A stretch of 64,000 nucleotides of DNA, taken from NCBI GenBank assembly GCA_963851325.1, contig CAWKOR010000001.1, forward strand, positions 3,782,001 to 3,846,000, given 5' to 3'. The first letter of the stretch is position 1, and every line of letters begins with the position of its first letter. This DNA comes from DATGKG01 sp963851325 (lineage in GTDB: Bacteria; Desulfobacterota; Binatia; Binatales; Binataceae). This document shows, in pieces, positions 42,958 to 51,184 of the stretch. Made by a program: the position numbers and the translations under genes. Below the pieces are notes generated by a model. It ran no database searches, was not told where the DNA came from, and was given only the letters and a program-made list of their open reading frames with translations.

Positions 42958-43557
42958 ATGGAGATAAGCGGAAAAACTCTCGCGGCGCTCGGCGCATTCC
43001 TGGTGCTTGCGGCGCTGCTGCTGTTTGCGGCGTCGTACCAGCTCAGCCATCCGCACGCCGTCGCGCTGATACCGAATCAATCAGGTAATGCGACCGAGGG
43101 TTCGCCTCCGGTGCCGGCGGGCGACATGGCGGCCGACTTCAAGCTCGAAGATGCCTTCACCGGCGAAACCCTTTCCTTGAAACAGCTGCGGGGCAAAGTC
43201 GTCTTTCTCAATGTCTGGGCGACCTGGTGCGGGCCGTGCCGCGAAGAGATGCCCTCGATGGAGACGCTGTACGACGAACTCAAGAGCAACAAGGACTTCG
43301 TGATGCTCGCGGTCAGTCAGGACACCAAGGGCAAAGCCGCGGTGGTGTCCTACGCGGAGAAGAACGGGTACCATTTCAAAATCCTGCTCGACCCGGAGAA
43401 CAAAGTGGGGGAATCCTACGGAGTCAGCGGGGTGCCCGAGACTTTCATCATCGATCGCAAGGGACGCATCGTCGCGCATCATATGGGCGCTTTCGATTGG
43501 TCGCGGCCCGACGTCAAGCAGGCGCTGCGCGAATTACTGGATCAAAAATCGGGCTGA
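42958..43557 (+). CDS. TlpA/ResA-like thioredoxin-fold protein
   Basis: 199 residues. An N-terminal membrane anchor (KTLAALGAFLVLAALLLFAASYQLSHPH) is followed by an AhpC/TSA-redoxin domain: FLNVWATWCGPCREEMPSME with C-G-P-C active site and the cis-proline in VSGVPETFIIDRKG. Extracytoplasmic thiol-disulphide reductase, commonly serving cytochrome c maturation. It follows lgt by 7 nt. Confidence 0.92.
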   Translation: MEISGKTLAALGAFLVLAALLLFAASYQLSHPHAVALIPNQSGNATEGSPPVPAGDMAADFKLEDAFTGETLSLKQLRGKVVFLNVWATWCGPCREEMPSMETLYDELKSNKDFVMLAVSQDTKGKAAVVSYAEKNGYHFKILLDPENKVGESYGVSGVPETFIIDRKGRIVAHHMGAFDWSRPDVKQALRELLDQKSG

Positions 43558-43632
43558 TTGAGATGCGGGCTATCCAACCATGCCGGCATTGATTAGATTG
43601 AACATTCGAACTCTAAGGTTGATAGGTTGCCG

Positions 43633-45063
43633 ATGTCAGTAATGAAGAAGAATCGTTGGGCAATCACGCTCGCAGCTTGCCTGATCGCATGCTTTGTGGT
43701 CCTTGAGGAAGTCGCGGTCAAGCGCGCCCAGGCGCTGCCCCGGGAGTCCTACCACGAGCTGGAAACCTTCGCCAACGTGCTCGCGATCGTGCAGAAGAAT
43801 TACGTCGAGCCGGTTACCACCAAGCGGCTCATCGACGGCGCAATCACCGGGATGCTGGCGTCGCTCGATCCGCATAGCGCGTACCTTACCCCCGAGTTGT
43901 ATCGCGACCTCGAGGTTGAAACGCGCGGCAGCTTCGGCGGCCTCGGCATCGAAATCACGATCAAGAACGGCGTGCTCACCATCGTCTCGCCGATCGAGGA
44001 TACGCCCGCCTACAAGGCCGGGCTCAAGGCCGGCGACCAGATCATCAAGATCAATGACGATTTCACCAAGGACATGACGCTGACCGAAGCGGTCAAACGG
44101 ATGCGCGGGCCCCGCGGCAGCAAGATCAAGCTAACCTTGCATCGCAACGGAGTCGCCGAGCTGTTCAACGTCAGCCTCGCGCGTGACGTCATCAAGATTC
44201 AATCGGTCAAGTCCAAGACCGTTCAGGACGGTTATGGTTACGTGCGCATCAGCACCTTCCAGGAGAGCACCGACGACTCGGTTGAAAAAGCCGTCGATAA
44301 TTTCCAGAAGCAGGATCATGGCCGGGTCAAAGGCCTGGTGCTCGATCTGCGCGACAACCCCGGCGGGCTGCTCAACCAGGCGGTCAAGGTATCGGACGAA
44401 TTCCTCGATGGCGGCCTGATCGTTTACACCCAAGGCCGCAACGAGAATCAGCAGCAGAAGTACTTCTCGCACAAGAAGCCCGGCTTCGCCGATTATCCGA
44501 TGGTGGTGCTGGTCAATGGCGGCAGCGCCAGCGCCAGCGAGATCGTTGCCGGCGCGTTGCAGGATCAGAAGCGCGCCGTCATCGTCGGCACCCAGACCTT
44601 CGGCAAGGGCTCGGTGCAGACCATCCTGCCGCTCGATGATCATTCGGCCTTGCGCCTGACCACCGCGCGCTACTTCACGCCCAGCGGCCGCTCGATCCAG
44701 GCGGTCGGCATCACGCCCGATGTCGACGTCGACAACCCCAAGCCCACCCTGGCCTCGCTCGAAATCGAGGGCGCGCAGGTTGATGAGAATCCCGAGATTC
44801 ATGAGCGCGACCTGCCCGGGCATTTCCAGAACAAGCAGCATTCGGGGACCGCGGCGGAAAAGCCGACCGGCGTTCAGAGCAAGGAGTCGGTGGGGGTGCC
44901 GCCGGCTGCCGATCGCAACCCGCAGCCGGGCAAGGTCGCGATGGCCAAGCCGCCCAAGGAAGAGAAGGACATCCAGCTGCAGAAGGCCATCGACATTCTG
45001 AATCACTGGCAGAGCTTCAAGGTTCAACTGGCCAAGAACGGGACCGAGGCGGCCGAGCAATAG
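43633..45063 (+). CDS. C-terminal processing protease (S41 family)
   Basis: About 476 residues. A signal-anchor (KNRWAITLAACLIACFVVLEEVAV) precedes a PDZ domain (about 95-180: GSFGGLGIEITIKNGVLTIVSP). The serine catalytic motif NGGSASASEIVAGALQD (S near 300) and lysine in FGKGSVQTILPL form the S41 dyad. After 375 the tail is Pro/Glu/Ala-rich with a C-terminal helix. A periplasmic CtpA/Prc-like protease, probably processing or degrading C-terminally tagged proteins. The ATG at 43633 is chosen; a TTG lies 6 nt upstream. Confidence 0.94.
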   Translation: MSVMKKNRWAITLAACLIACFVVLEEVAVKRAQALPRESYHELETFANVLAIVQKNYVEPVTTKRLIDGAITGMLASLDPHSAYLTPELYRDLEVETRGSFGGLGIEITIKNGVLTIVSPIEDTPAYKAGLKAGDQIIKINDDFTKDMTLTEAVKRMRGPRGSKIKLTLHRNGVAELFNVSLARDVIKIQSVKSKTVQDGYGYVRISTFQESTDDSVEKAVDNFQKQDHGRVKGLVLDLRDNPGGLLNQAVKVSDEFLDGGLIVYTQGRNENQQQKYFSHKKPGFADYPMVVLVNGGSASASEIVAGALQDQKRAVIVGTQTFGKGSVQTILPLDDHSALRLTTARYFTPSGRSIQAVGITPDVDVDNPKPTLASLEIEGAQVDENPEIHERDLPGHFQNKQHSGTAAEKPTGVQSKESVGVPPAADRNPQPGKVAMAKPPKEEKDIQLQKAIDILNHWQSFKVQLAKNGTEAAEQ

Positions 45064-45091
45064 CCGTCGCGCGTCGCAAGCATCGCAACCC

Positions 45092-45124
45092 AAACGGCCG
45101 GCTTCTCGCCGGCCGTTTCTTTTG
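45092..45124 (+). terminator. Intrinsic terminator after the S41 protease
   Basis: A 10-bp stem AAACGGCCGG / CCGGCCGTTT (45092-45101 with 45109-45118) with a short loop and a CTTTT tail. It closes the lgt-TlpA-protease transcript. Confidence 0.85.
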
Positions 45125-45127
45125 AGG

Positions 45128-45655
45128 CTACACCGGGGGGCTGGCGAGGTTACCCGCGCCGAGGCGGTTGAGTACCACGTGATGCTGATCCTCGAGCCGT
45201 CGCAGGATGTCCAGCATCAGCTCGTCCTGCTGCTCGAGGTGATGCATCACCGCCTTCAGTTCCTCTTCAGCCTTGGTGTTGACGTGGTAGTCCTCTTCCG
45301 CGGCGAGCCGGTCTTTTTCCGCCTGACGATTCTGCGACATCATGATGATGGGCGCCGCATACGCCGCCTCGAGGCTGAGCGCGAGGTTGAGCAGGATGAA
45401 GGGATAGGGATCCCAGTGCTCGATGTACGCCGCGATGTTCAGGGCCACCCACACCACCAGGATCATCGATTGGATGATGATGAATTTCCAACTGCCCATC
45501 GTCGACGCAAACGCATCCGACGCTCGGTCGCCGAAGGTCATCGACTGATCCGCCGCCTGATTGATATTCTTTGCCGGCGCGTGTTTGTGCGCGTGCCGTA
45601 CCCGCAGACGCTCCCAGCGCTCGACCACATTCTTTTCCATGTTCGCCACGCTCAT
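45128..45655 (-). CDS. DUF1003 membrane protein
   Basis: 175 residues. N-terminal soluble stretch, then two membrane helices (SWKFIIIQSMILVVWVALNIAAY and YPFILLNLALSLEAAYAAPIIMMS) with the DUF1003 signature YPFILLNLALSLEAAYAAPI, MMSQNRQAEKDRL. A long C-terminal helix (EEELKAVMHHLEQQDELML) looks coiled-coil. Function unknown; members are related to CorA-like or cyclic-nucleotide-associated proteins in some annotations. The apparent longer frame upstream overlaps bioD on the other strand and is not used. Confidence 0.88.
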   Translation of the reverse strand: MSVANMEKNVVERWERLRVRHAHKHAPAKNINQAADQSMTFGDRASDAFASTMGSWKFIIIQSMILVVWVALNIAAYIEHWDPYPFILLNLALSLEAAYAAPIIMMSQNRQAEKDRLAAEEDYHVNTKAEEELKAVMHHLEQQDELMLDILRRLEDQHHVVLNRLGAGNLASPPV

Positions 45656-45757
45656 TGAACCGTCCCCCGAATAAGGTGTTTCGATGCTTGCCCAGCGCCA
45701 ATCTAGCTGCGCCGCACGCTTTGCGGAACCCGCCCCGAGTGGTTGAATCCTGTGCCG

Positions 45758-46450
45758 ATGCCTAACGGAATTTTCATTACCGGGACCGAGGTTGGCGTCG
45801 GCAAGACGCTGATCGGGTGCGCGCTCGCGTTCGCCGCGCATGCGCGCGGGAGGCGGGTTGGCGTGATGAAGCCGATCGAGACTGGATGCTCGGAGGTCGC
45901 CGGCGTCCTCGAACCCGCCGATGCGCGAGGCCTCGCGTATGCCGCCGCATGCGATCTTCCGCTCGAGTTGATCTGTCCCTATCGATATCGATCGCCGCTG
46001 GCTCCGCCCGATGCGGCCGAGGCTGACCAGCTTGCACCGCCCGACCTGCTGGAGATTGTAGATGCGTATCGACGTATCGCCGCGCGCAGCGACTTCGTGA
46101 TCGTCGAGAGCATCGGCGGAATCGCGACGCCGATTACGCGGGATGCTGGCGGCGCGCGGATGCGGGACTCCACCGACCTCGCGCGTGCGCTGAATCTGGA
46201 TGTCGTGATCGTCGCGGCGAATCGAGCCGGATGCCTCAACGCGGCGAGGCTGACGATCCATCACGCGCGCGACCGTGGCCTCGGCATCGCCGGAGTGATC
46301 CTGAATGATGCCGACAGCAATGGGCATCCCGCGCTCGATGCGAACCTCGAATCGCTGCGCAAGATAACGGATGCTCCGGTGCTCGGGCGCGTCCGCTTCA
46401 AGCAGCCGGTCACGCGCGAAATCATCGATGCTCTGCTGCCGCGCGAGTGA
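45758..46450 (+). CDS. bioD: Dethiobiotin synthase
   Basis: 230 residues. P-loop GTEVGVGKTLIGCAL near the start, VGVMKPIETGC, FVIVESIGGIATPI (the ESxGG phrase) and VIVAANRAGCLNAARLTI. Forms the ureido ring of dethiobiotin from DAPA, CO2 and ATP. No other bio gene is adjacent in the window. A start at ATG 45758 fits other BioD proteins; a TTG at 45743 is open upstream. Confidence 0.92.
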   Translation: MPNGIFITGTEVGVGKTLIGCALAFAAHARGRRVGVMKPIETGCSEVAGVLEPADARGLAYAAACDLPLELICPYRYRSPLAPPDAAEADQLAPPDLLEIVDAYRRIAARSDFVIVESIGGIATPITRDAGGARMRDSTDLARALNLDVVIVAANRAGCLNAARLTIHHARDRGLGIAGVILNDADSNGHPALDANLESLRKITDAPVLGRVRFKQPVTREIIDALLPRE

Positions 46451-46523
46451 GCGTGCTGCGAGCGCCATCTTCCTGCGACGCCGATTTCACGAATCCCGCG
46501 GCGCGGGGTTATAGATAGCGACG

Positions 46524-47042
46524 ATGACGGCACCAGCAAAGTTGCCCCCGATTCCACTCCCCTTCGAAGACGCGATGCGCCGGCACGACCGCGAGATCAT
46601 GCGCTTTCTGGTGCGCATGACTCACGACCACGAAGACGCGCTCGATCTCTTCCAGGAGACTTTCCTGCGCGCCTACCGCGCCTATCCGGACCTCGATTCG
46701 GAGGCTGGGCTGCGTCCGTGGCTGTTCAAGATCGCCGCGAACCTGTGCCGCAATCGCGCGCGCGATCGAGCGCGGCGCTCGCGGGTCATCGCTCCTGAGG
46801 CCGATGCGGAGGTGCTGGATGCGGTTTCGCCGCGCCATTTCGCCAATCACGCGGCGCAAGACGGCGCGCTGGATCTTCGCCGCGCGGTAGCCGGGCTGCC
46901 CGGCAAACAGGGCCAGGCCTTCGTGATGCGAAAGATCGTCGGCCTCGACTATGCCGAAATCGGCGCGGCGCTGGGCTGCTCCGAAGACAGCGCCCGCGCC
47001 GGGGTATACCAGGCATTGCGAAAGCTGAAGGAATTGAGGTGA
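46524..47042 (+). CDS. ECF-type RNA polymerase sigma factor
   Basis: 172 residues with regions 2 and 4 only. Region 2 (about 15-85): IMRFLVRMTHDHEDALDLFQETFLRAYRAYPDL, PWLFKIAANLCRNRARDRARR. Region 4 (about 115-170): AVAGLPGKQGQAFVMRKIVGLDYAEIGAALGCSEDSARAGVYQALRKLKEL. Directs transcription of a small regulon. Its stop is 4 nt before the AGT-Ada gene start, so it is coupled to the alkyltransferase rather than to a recognisable anti-sigma factor. Confidence 0.93.
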   Translation: MTAPAKLPPIPLPFEDAMRRHDREIMRFLVRMTHDHEDALDLFQETFLRAYRAYPDLDSEAGLRPWLFKIAANLCRNRARDRARRSRVIAPEADAEVLDAVSPRHFANHAAQDGALDLRRAVAGLPGKQGQAFVMRKIVGLDYAEIGAALGCSEDSARAGVYQALRKLKELR

Positions 47043-47046
47043 TGCG

Positions 47047-47856
47047 ATGAGCTCCCAACGTGACATGGAACAGTTGCTGCTCGAGCTGGATTACGAGGCC
47101 GACGACGATCGCGGCCTCGATGCGGTCCTGGCGCAAGGGCGCGCGCGTTTCGATAAGGCGCTGGCCCGCGAGCGCCGGCCGACCGCGCGAGTAGGCGTGA
47201 TCGATTCGCCGATGGGACGCTTGTTCATCGCGGACGGTCCGCGCGGAATCCTCGCGATTCACTTCATGGATGGGAAGGGTCCCGAGCCGCTCGAGATGAT
47301 GCGCGGGAAGTTCGACATCGTGGAGGACCAGGCGGCGGCCGACAGGATCGGAGAAGAGATTCGCCGCTTCGTCGCCGGCGATCCCGAGGCGCTCACACAC
47401 GAGATCGATCTCTCGCTGGTGGAGAGCGACTTCAAGCGTCGCGCGCTGACCAGGCTGTGCAAGGTGCCGCTCGGTTCGGTGGTCACCTACCAGGGCCTCG
47501 CCTCGGCGATCGGCGCGCCCGATGGACAGCGCGCCATCGGCAATGCGATGGGCTCGAACCCGGTGCCCATCTATGTGCCGTGTCATCGCGTGATCAAGTC
47601 CGACTTGTCGATCGGAAATTACGGGGGCGGCGTCGATCGGAAGTTGAAACTGCTACGCGCCGAGGGCTTCGCGGTAGGCAAGGATTTGCGGGTGCCCGCG
47701 CGCGCCGTGATGGGGCATCAGCGGACGCACATTTTCTGCCGGCCGGAATGCTCGGCCGCAAAACGCGCCGATGCGGGCCGATGCTACATCTATGCGGATT
47801 CCGAGCGGGCGCGCAGCGCGGGGTTGCGCGCGTGCAAGCTCTGCCATCCCGCATGA
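47047..47856 (+). CDS. O6-alkylguanine-DNA alkyltransferase with C-terminal Ada-type zinc module
   Basis: 269 residues in three parts. An N-terminal helical segment of about 45 residues (MEQLLLELDYEADDDRGLDA) has no clear homology. Residues about 48-215 are the Ogt/AGT fold with active-site C179 in VPCHRVIKSD. Residues 224-268 match the Ada metal-binding module: FCRPEC (C231, C235) and ACKLC (C263, C266), with spacing close to E. coli Ada C38/C42/C69/C72. In Ada this module is N-terminal, so the domain order is reversed here. Starts 4 nt after an ECF sigma gene. It repairs alkylated guanine; sensing of methyl phosphotriesters is inferred. Confidence 0.85.
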   Translation: MSSQRDMEQLLLELDYEADDDRGLDAVLAQGRARFDKALARERRPTARVGVIDSPMGRLFIADGPRGILAIHFMDGKGPEPLEMMRGKFDIVEDQAAADRIGEEIRRFVAGDPEALTHEIDLSLVESDFKRRALTRLCKVPLGSVVTYQGLASAIGAPDGQRAIGNAMGSNPVPIYVPCHRVIKSDLSIGNYGGGVDRKLKLLRAEGFAVGKDLRVPARAVMGHQRTHIFCRPECSAAKRADAGRCYIYADSERARSAGLRACKLCHPA

Positions 47857-47874
47857 GGCGGGTTCCTCACCAGC

Positions 47875-47908
47875 AAAAAGGGACGCGGATCGGCTCGATC
47901 GGCGTCCC
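47875..47908 (-). terminator. Intrinsic terminator for the glycine-zipper gene set
   Basis: On the minus strand a nested hairpin (GGGACGC outer arms, GATCG/CGATC inner arms, 47880-47908) is followed by TTTTTG. It terminates the three tandem lipoprotein genes. Confidence 0.8.
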
Positions 47909-47933
47909 CTCGCATCGGCGCGATGGCGATTGA

Positions 47934-48281
47934 CTATTCGGTTTCCTGGTTCTGCTGAAGCTGCTGGATCTGGCGGCGCTGCTGCTCGATCTGCTGCTGT
48001 TGCGATTGCACCTGCATCTGGGTCTGCGTGTTGGCATTCTCGGTGTTCTGCATCTGGTTGCCGACCGCATAGCCGCTGACGCCGCCAAGGCCCGCGCCGA
48101 TTGCCGCGCCGGCGCCCGGATGGCCTACCGCGGCGCCGACGATTGCGCCGCCTGCCGCGCCCAGTCCGGCGCCGCCGAGGGTGCCTTTCTCACGAGTGGA
48201 AAGTGGCTGGCCGCTGCAACTGGCCAGCAGGATGGACGCAGCCAACATTAGGGTTGGGATGATTGCCGCGCGTTTGGTCAT
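47934..48281 (-). CDS. Glycine-zipper lipoprotein, tandem copy 1
   Basis: 115 residues. Lipoprotein signal with cysteine in LLASCSGQPLSTREKG, a glycine-zipper region (GGAGLGAAGGAIVGAAVGHPGAGAAIGAGLGG), and a Gln-rich tail ending QQLQQNQETE. It is the most diverged of three tandem paralogues (it has NTENANTQTQMQ where the others have NQDTANQQTQQQ). Envelope-anchored; the Gln-rich helix may oligomerise. Function unknown. Confidence 0.85.
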   Translation of the reverse strand: MTKRAAIIPTLMLAASILLASCSGQPLSTREKGTLGGAGLGAAGGAIVGAAVGHPGAGAAIGAGLGGVSGYAVGNQMQNTENANTQTQMQVQSQQQQIEQQRRQIQQLQQNQETE

Positions 48282-48311
48282 GGTGTTTTTCTCCCGCAGA
48301 AAAAAGCGGTG

Positions 48312-48665
48312 TTATTCCGTCTCCTGCTGACTTTGAAGTTGTTGAATCTGCCGGCGTTGTTGTTCGAGTTGCTGCTGCTGCGATTGGATCTGCTGCTGGG
48401 TTTGCTGATTGGCGGTGTCCTGATTCTGCATCTGATTGCCGACCGCATAGCCGGTGACGCCGCCCAGCGCGCCGCCAATCGCCGCTCCCGCGCCCGGCGA
48501 TCCGACCGCCGCGCCGATGATCGCACCGGCGCCCGCGCCGAGTCCGGCGCCGCCGAGCGTGCCCTTTTCGCGAGTCGAGAGCGGCTGTCCGCTGCATCCG
48601 GCGCCCGCGATCAGCGCGATTAACATCAAGGCGGCAATTGCTACCCTTCGATTGATCATGGCCAT
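48312..48665 (-). CDS. Glycine-zipper lipoprotein, tandem copy 2
   Basis: 117 residues, very close to copy 3: from CSGQ onward I count 9 differences over 94 residues. Same order: lipobox (IAGAGC), STREKGTLGGAG, zipper GAIIGAAVGSPGAGAAIGGALGG, then a Gln-rich coiled tail. Two start codons (48665 and 48659) are possible. It lies 30 nt upstream of copy 1 and 19 nt downstream of copy 3 on the same strand. Confidence 0.87.
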   Translation of the reverse strand: MAMINRRVAIAALMLIALIAGAGCSGQPLSTREKGTLGGAGLGAGAGAIIGAAVGSPGAGAAIGGALGGVTGYAVGNQMQNQDTANQQTQQQIQSQQQQLEQQRRQIQQLQSQQETE

Positions 48666-48684
48666 CGCTCCGGGCGGGTCGAGG

Positions 48685-49032
48685 TTATTCGGTCTCCTGC
48701 TGATTCTGCAGTTGCTGGATCTGGCGCCGCTGCTCCTCGATCTGCTGCTGTTGCGATTGAATCTGCTGCTGAGTCTGCTGGTTGGCCGTGTCCTGATTCT
48801 GCATCTCGTTGCCGACCGCGTAGCCGGTCACGCCGCCGAGCGCGCCGCCGATGGCCGCTCCCACTCCGGGTGCGCCGACTGCCGCGCCGATGATTGCGCC
48901 GGTGGCGGCGCCGATACCCGCGCCGCCGAGGGTGCCTTTCTCACGGGTCGAGAGCGGTTGCCCCGAGCATCCGGCGACCGCGAAGAGCGCCACGAGTGCC
49001 AATGCCGCCGTTACGATGGAGTTGCGCCGCAT
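48685..49032 (-). CDS. Glycine-zipper lipoprotein, tandem copy 3
   Basis: 115 residues, first gene of the three-gene set. Lipobox VAGCSGQPLSTREKG, glycine zipper, Gln-rich tail. The near identity to copy 2 and divergence from copy 1 suggest a recent duplication between copies 2 and 3, or gene conversion. Envelope role unknown; such zippers are found in membrane-inserting or pore-related small proteins. Confidence 0.87.
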   Translation of the reverse strand: MRRNSIVTAALALVALFAVAGCSGQPLSTREKGTLGGAGIGAATGAIIGAAVGAPGVGAAIGGALGGVTGYAVGNEMQNQDTANQQTQQQIQSQQQQIEEQRRQIQQLQNQQETE

Positions 49033-49261
49033 CAGTCTCTCCTCTGATAGATACGTAATGTCGTTCGTTGCGATTCAGTAAAAAACCGGACCATCCGGGG
49101 CGACGACCCAAAGGCTTCAGAGCACAACTCATGCCCTGCCGATATTGCAGCTTAGCGGTGCGTACACCGCCTTAAGGTGCCGCTACAATTGAGTTTCCCG
49201 ACTTCATGGTTTGTAATCAACCCTAAAAGGGTTGCTCCAAATGCTCCCTCACTTCCGCCGC

Positions 49262-50053
49262 TTACGGCATCATCGCGAAGGCGCGGGTCGGCCCGCCGGT
49301 GCCTTTTCCGAGTTTCATCGGGATGCAGAAAATGGTTGCGCCCGTGGGCGGTAGCTTGTCGGCATTGGCAATGTTCTCGAACGCAGGCTTGTTGGTGCCC
49401 AGCCAGATCTGGTGGACTTTGAATTCCTTGGAGGCGCCGATGTCGATGCTCGCGGTATCGACCGCGATCGCGGCGAGGTTGCGATTTTTGGCCAGCCACT
49501 GGGCGGCTTCGGGCGAGTAGCTGGGGAAATGCAGATCGGCGACATCGCCGGGCTTGTCGGTGCCCAGGTAGCGCTTCTTGTCGGGCCAGAATTTGCCCCA
49601 TCCGGAGCGCGCGACCACGATGGCGCCGTCGGGAATCCGACCGTACTTTTCCTCGTAGGCCTTGAGGTCATCGACGGTGAGCATCGCGTCGGGATCCTTC
49701 GCGGCGCGCGCGGAAAAATCCACCACCGCGGCGGGACCGATACAGTTGGCGAGCGGCACCTGGTCGGCATAGATCCCGTTCTGGTTGAAATGAATCGGGG
49801 CATCCATATGGGTGCCGCCATGCTCAGGTGCGGCGAATTTACCGGAGGCGTAGAAGTAGCCTTCCTCGGTAGTGCCGAACTTTTCGAACTCGTGCTGAAG
49901 TGGCTTCTCGGTCGGCCAGTAAATGGTGTCGCTGTTGAAGGAGTAGGTGAGGTCGACGAGTTTGGAGGTATCGAAAGCGCGCGTCGTGCGCGGGTCGAGA
50001 ATTGCTGCCGCCATTAATATGATCCCCACCACGAGTAGTGTCTTAATCTTCAT
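49262..50053 (-). CDS. Cyclase-family amidohydrolase (kynurenine formamidase-like), exported
   Basis: 263 residues. An N-terminal signal (KIKTLLVVGIILMAAAILDPRTTRA) is followed by the cyclase fold (PF04199 type): LVDLTYSFNSDTIYWPTEK, EHGGTHMDAPIHF (the H-x-x-T-H-x-D-x-P-x-H metal motif), VARSGWGKFW, LHFPSYSPEAAQWLAKN, IGAS/TNKPAFEN. Metal-dependent hydrolysis of an amide or lactam-like substrate is the family role. Start at the ATG preceding the signal; a long upstream open frame antisense to the Rieske gene is rejected. Divergent from the Rieske gene (57-nt gap). Confidence 0.9.
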   Translation of the reverse strand: MKIKTLLVVGIILMAAAILDPRTTRAFDTSKLVDLTYSFNSDTIYWPTEKPLQHEFEKFGTTEEGYFYASGKFAAPEHGGTHMDAPIHFNQNGIYADQVPLANCIGPAAVVDFSARAAKDPDAMLTVDDLKAYEEKYGRIPDGAIVVARSGWGKFWPDKKRYLGTDKPGDVADLHFPSYSPEAAQWLAKNRNLAAIAVDTASIDIGASKEFKVHQIWLGTNKPAFENIANADKLPPTGATIFCIPMKLGKGTGGPTRAFAMMP

Positions 50054-50110
50054 GCGCCGAAGCCCCCGAACATAGTAAGACGATAGTAGGAAGATAGAAC
50101 GGGAAAAACT

Positions 50111-51184
50111 ATGGCATCCAATTTTCAAATCGATTCCACAATCTCGGCGGCGCTGGATGCGGGGCATACCCTGCCCGCGCGCTGGTATGCGGATGACACG
50201 GTGTGGCAGGAAGAGAAGCGGCGCATCTTTCATCGCTCGTGGCAGTATGTCGGACATGCCGCGCAGGTCGCGAAGCCGGGCGACTTCATCACGATGCGGC
50301 TGGGCGATATTCCGGTCGTCATCGCGCGTGACAATGACGGCAGCCTGCGAGCCTTCGCCAACGTCTGCCGCCATCGCGGGAGCGAGGTGGTCCTCGAATG
50401 CGCGGGGAATCGCAAGACGCTGCAATGCCACTATCACGGCTGGACCTACAACCTGGATGGGACGCTGCGCGCCGCGCCGCGCTCCAATGAACAGGCGTCG
50501 TTCAGCAAGGAAAAACTTTCGCTGCTGCCGTTCGCGGTCGAGACCTGGGGGCCGATGATCTTCGTCAAGCCGGATGCCGCGCCCGGGTCGTTGCGCGACC
50601 TCATCGGCGATCTGCCGTCGCTCTTCGAGCACGCCGGCGTTGATCTCGCGCGGCTCCGGATGTACCGGCAGGACGTCTACAACATCGCGTCGAACTGGAA
50701 GATCATCATCGAGAATTTCAACGAGTGCTATCATTGCCCGATCGCGCATCCGGCGTTTTCAGAGCTCATCGATACCGACCAGTACAGCGCCGACATCGGC
50801 CACGAATACTACTCGACCTACTATGGCCCGCTGCTGCGCTCGGCCGAGAATGGCGTGACCTATGCGACGTTGTGGCCGACCGCGATGATCGCGCTGTCCT
50901 CGCGCCCGATGGCGATGCAACTGCTGTGCGTGTATCCCATCGATGCGCATCACACGCGCGAGACCATCGACTTCTATTTCGCCGAGGGCACCAGCGAAAA
51001 AGAGATTCGCGAGTACAAGGACTTCAGCGACCTGGTCCAGCGCGAGGACGTGGTGCTATGCGAATCGGTGCAGCGCGGTTTGGCGTCCGGAGCGATTGAG
51101 AACGGCACCCTGATGGCGTCGCGCGAACGCGGCATCCAGCACTTCCAGCGCCTGGTGTATCGATTTTTGAGCGCCAGGGAGTAG
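50111..51184 (+). CDS. Rieske aromatic-ring-hydroxylating dioxygenase alpha subunit
   Basis: 357 residues. N-terminal Rieske [2Fe-2S] domain: CRHRGSEVV and CHYHGWTYNLDG with both C-x-H and C-x2-H pairs. C-terminal catalytic domain: NWKIIIENFNECYHCPIAHPAFSEL provides the Fe ligands (H, H; a distal D is probable). Likely oxidises an aromatic or quaternary-amine substrate; no reductase or ferredoxin gene is adjacent. Ends at TAG 51182; a GFA-family remnant follows in the same frame. Confidence 0.93.
   Translation: MASNFQIDSTISAALDAGHTLPARWYADDTVWQEEKRRIFHRSWQYVGHAAQVAKPGDFITMRLGDIPVVIARDNDGSLRAFANVCRHRGSEVVLECAGNRKTLQCHYHGWTYNLDGTLRAAPRSNEQASFSKEKLSLLPFAVETWGPMIFVKPDAAPGSLRDLIGDLPSLFEHAGVDLARLRMYRQDVYNIASNWKIIIENFNECYHCPIAHPAFSELIDTDQYSADIGHEYYSTYYGPLLRSAENGVTYATLWPTAMIALSSRPMAMQLLCVYPIDAHHTRETIDFYFAEGTSEKEIREYKDFSDLVQREDVVLCESVQRGLASGAIENGTLMASRERGIQHFQRLVYRFLSARE

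Noticed and set aside
45656..46468. A longer start for the DUF1003 gene
   Set aside because: It would overlap bioD on the opposite strand; the ATG at 45655 has a purine-rich site and fits the family length.
50054..50749. A longer start for the cyclase-family gene
   Set aside because: It would be antisense to the Rieske gene. A signal peptide begins cleanly at 50053.
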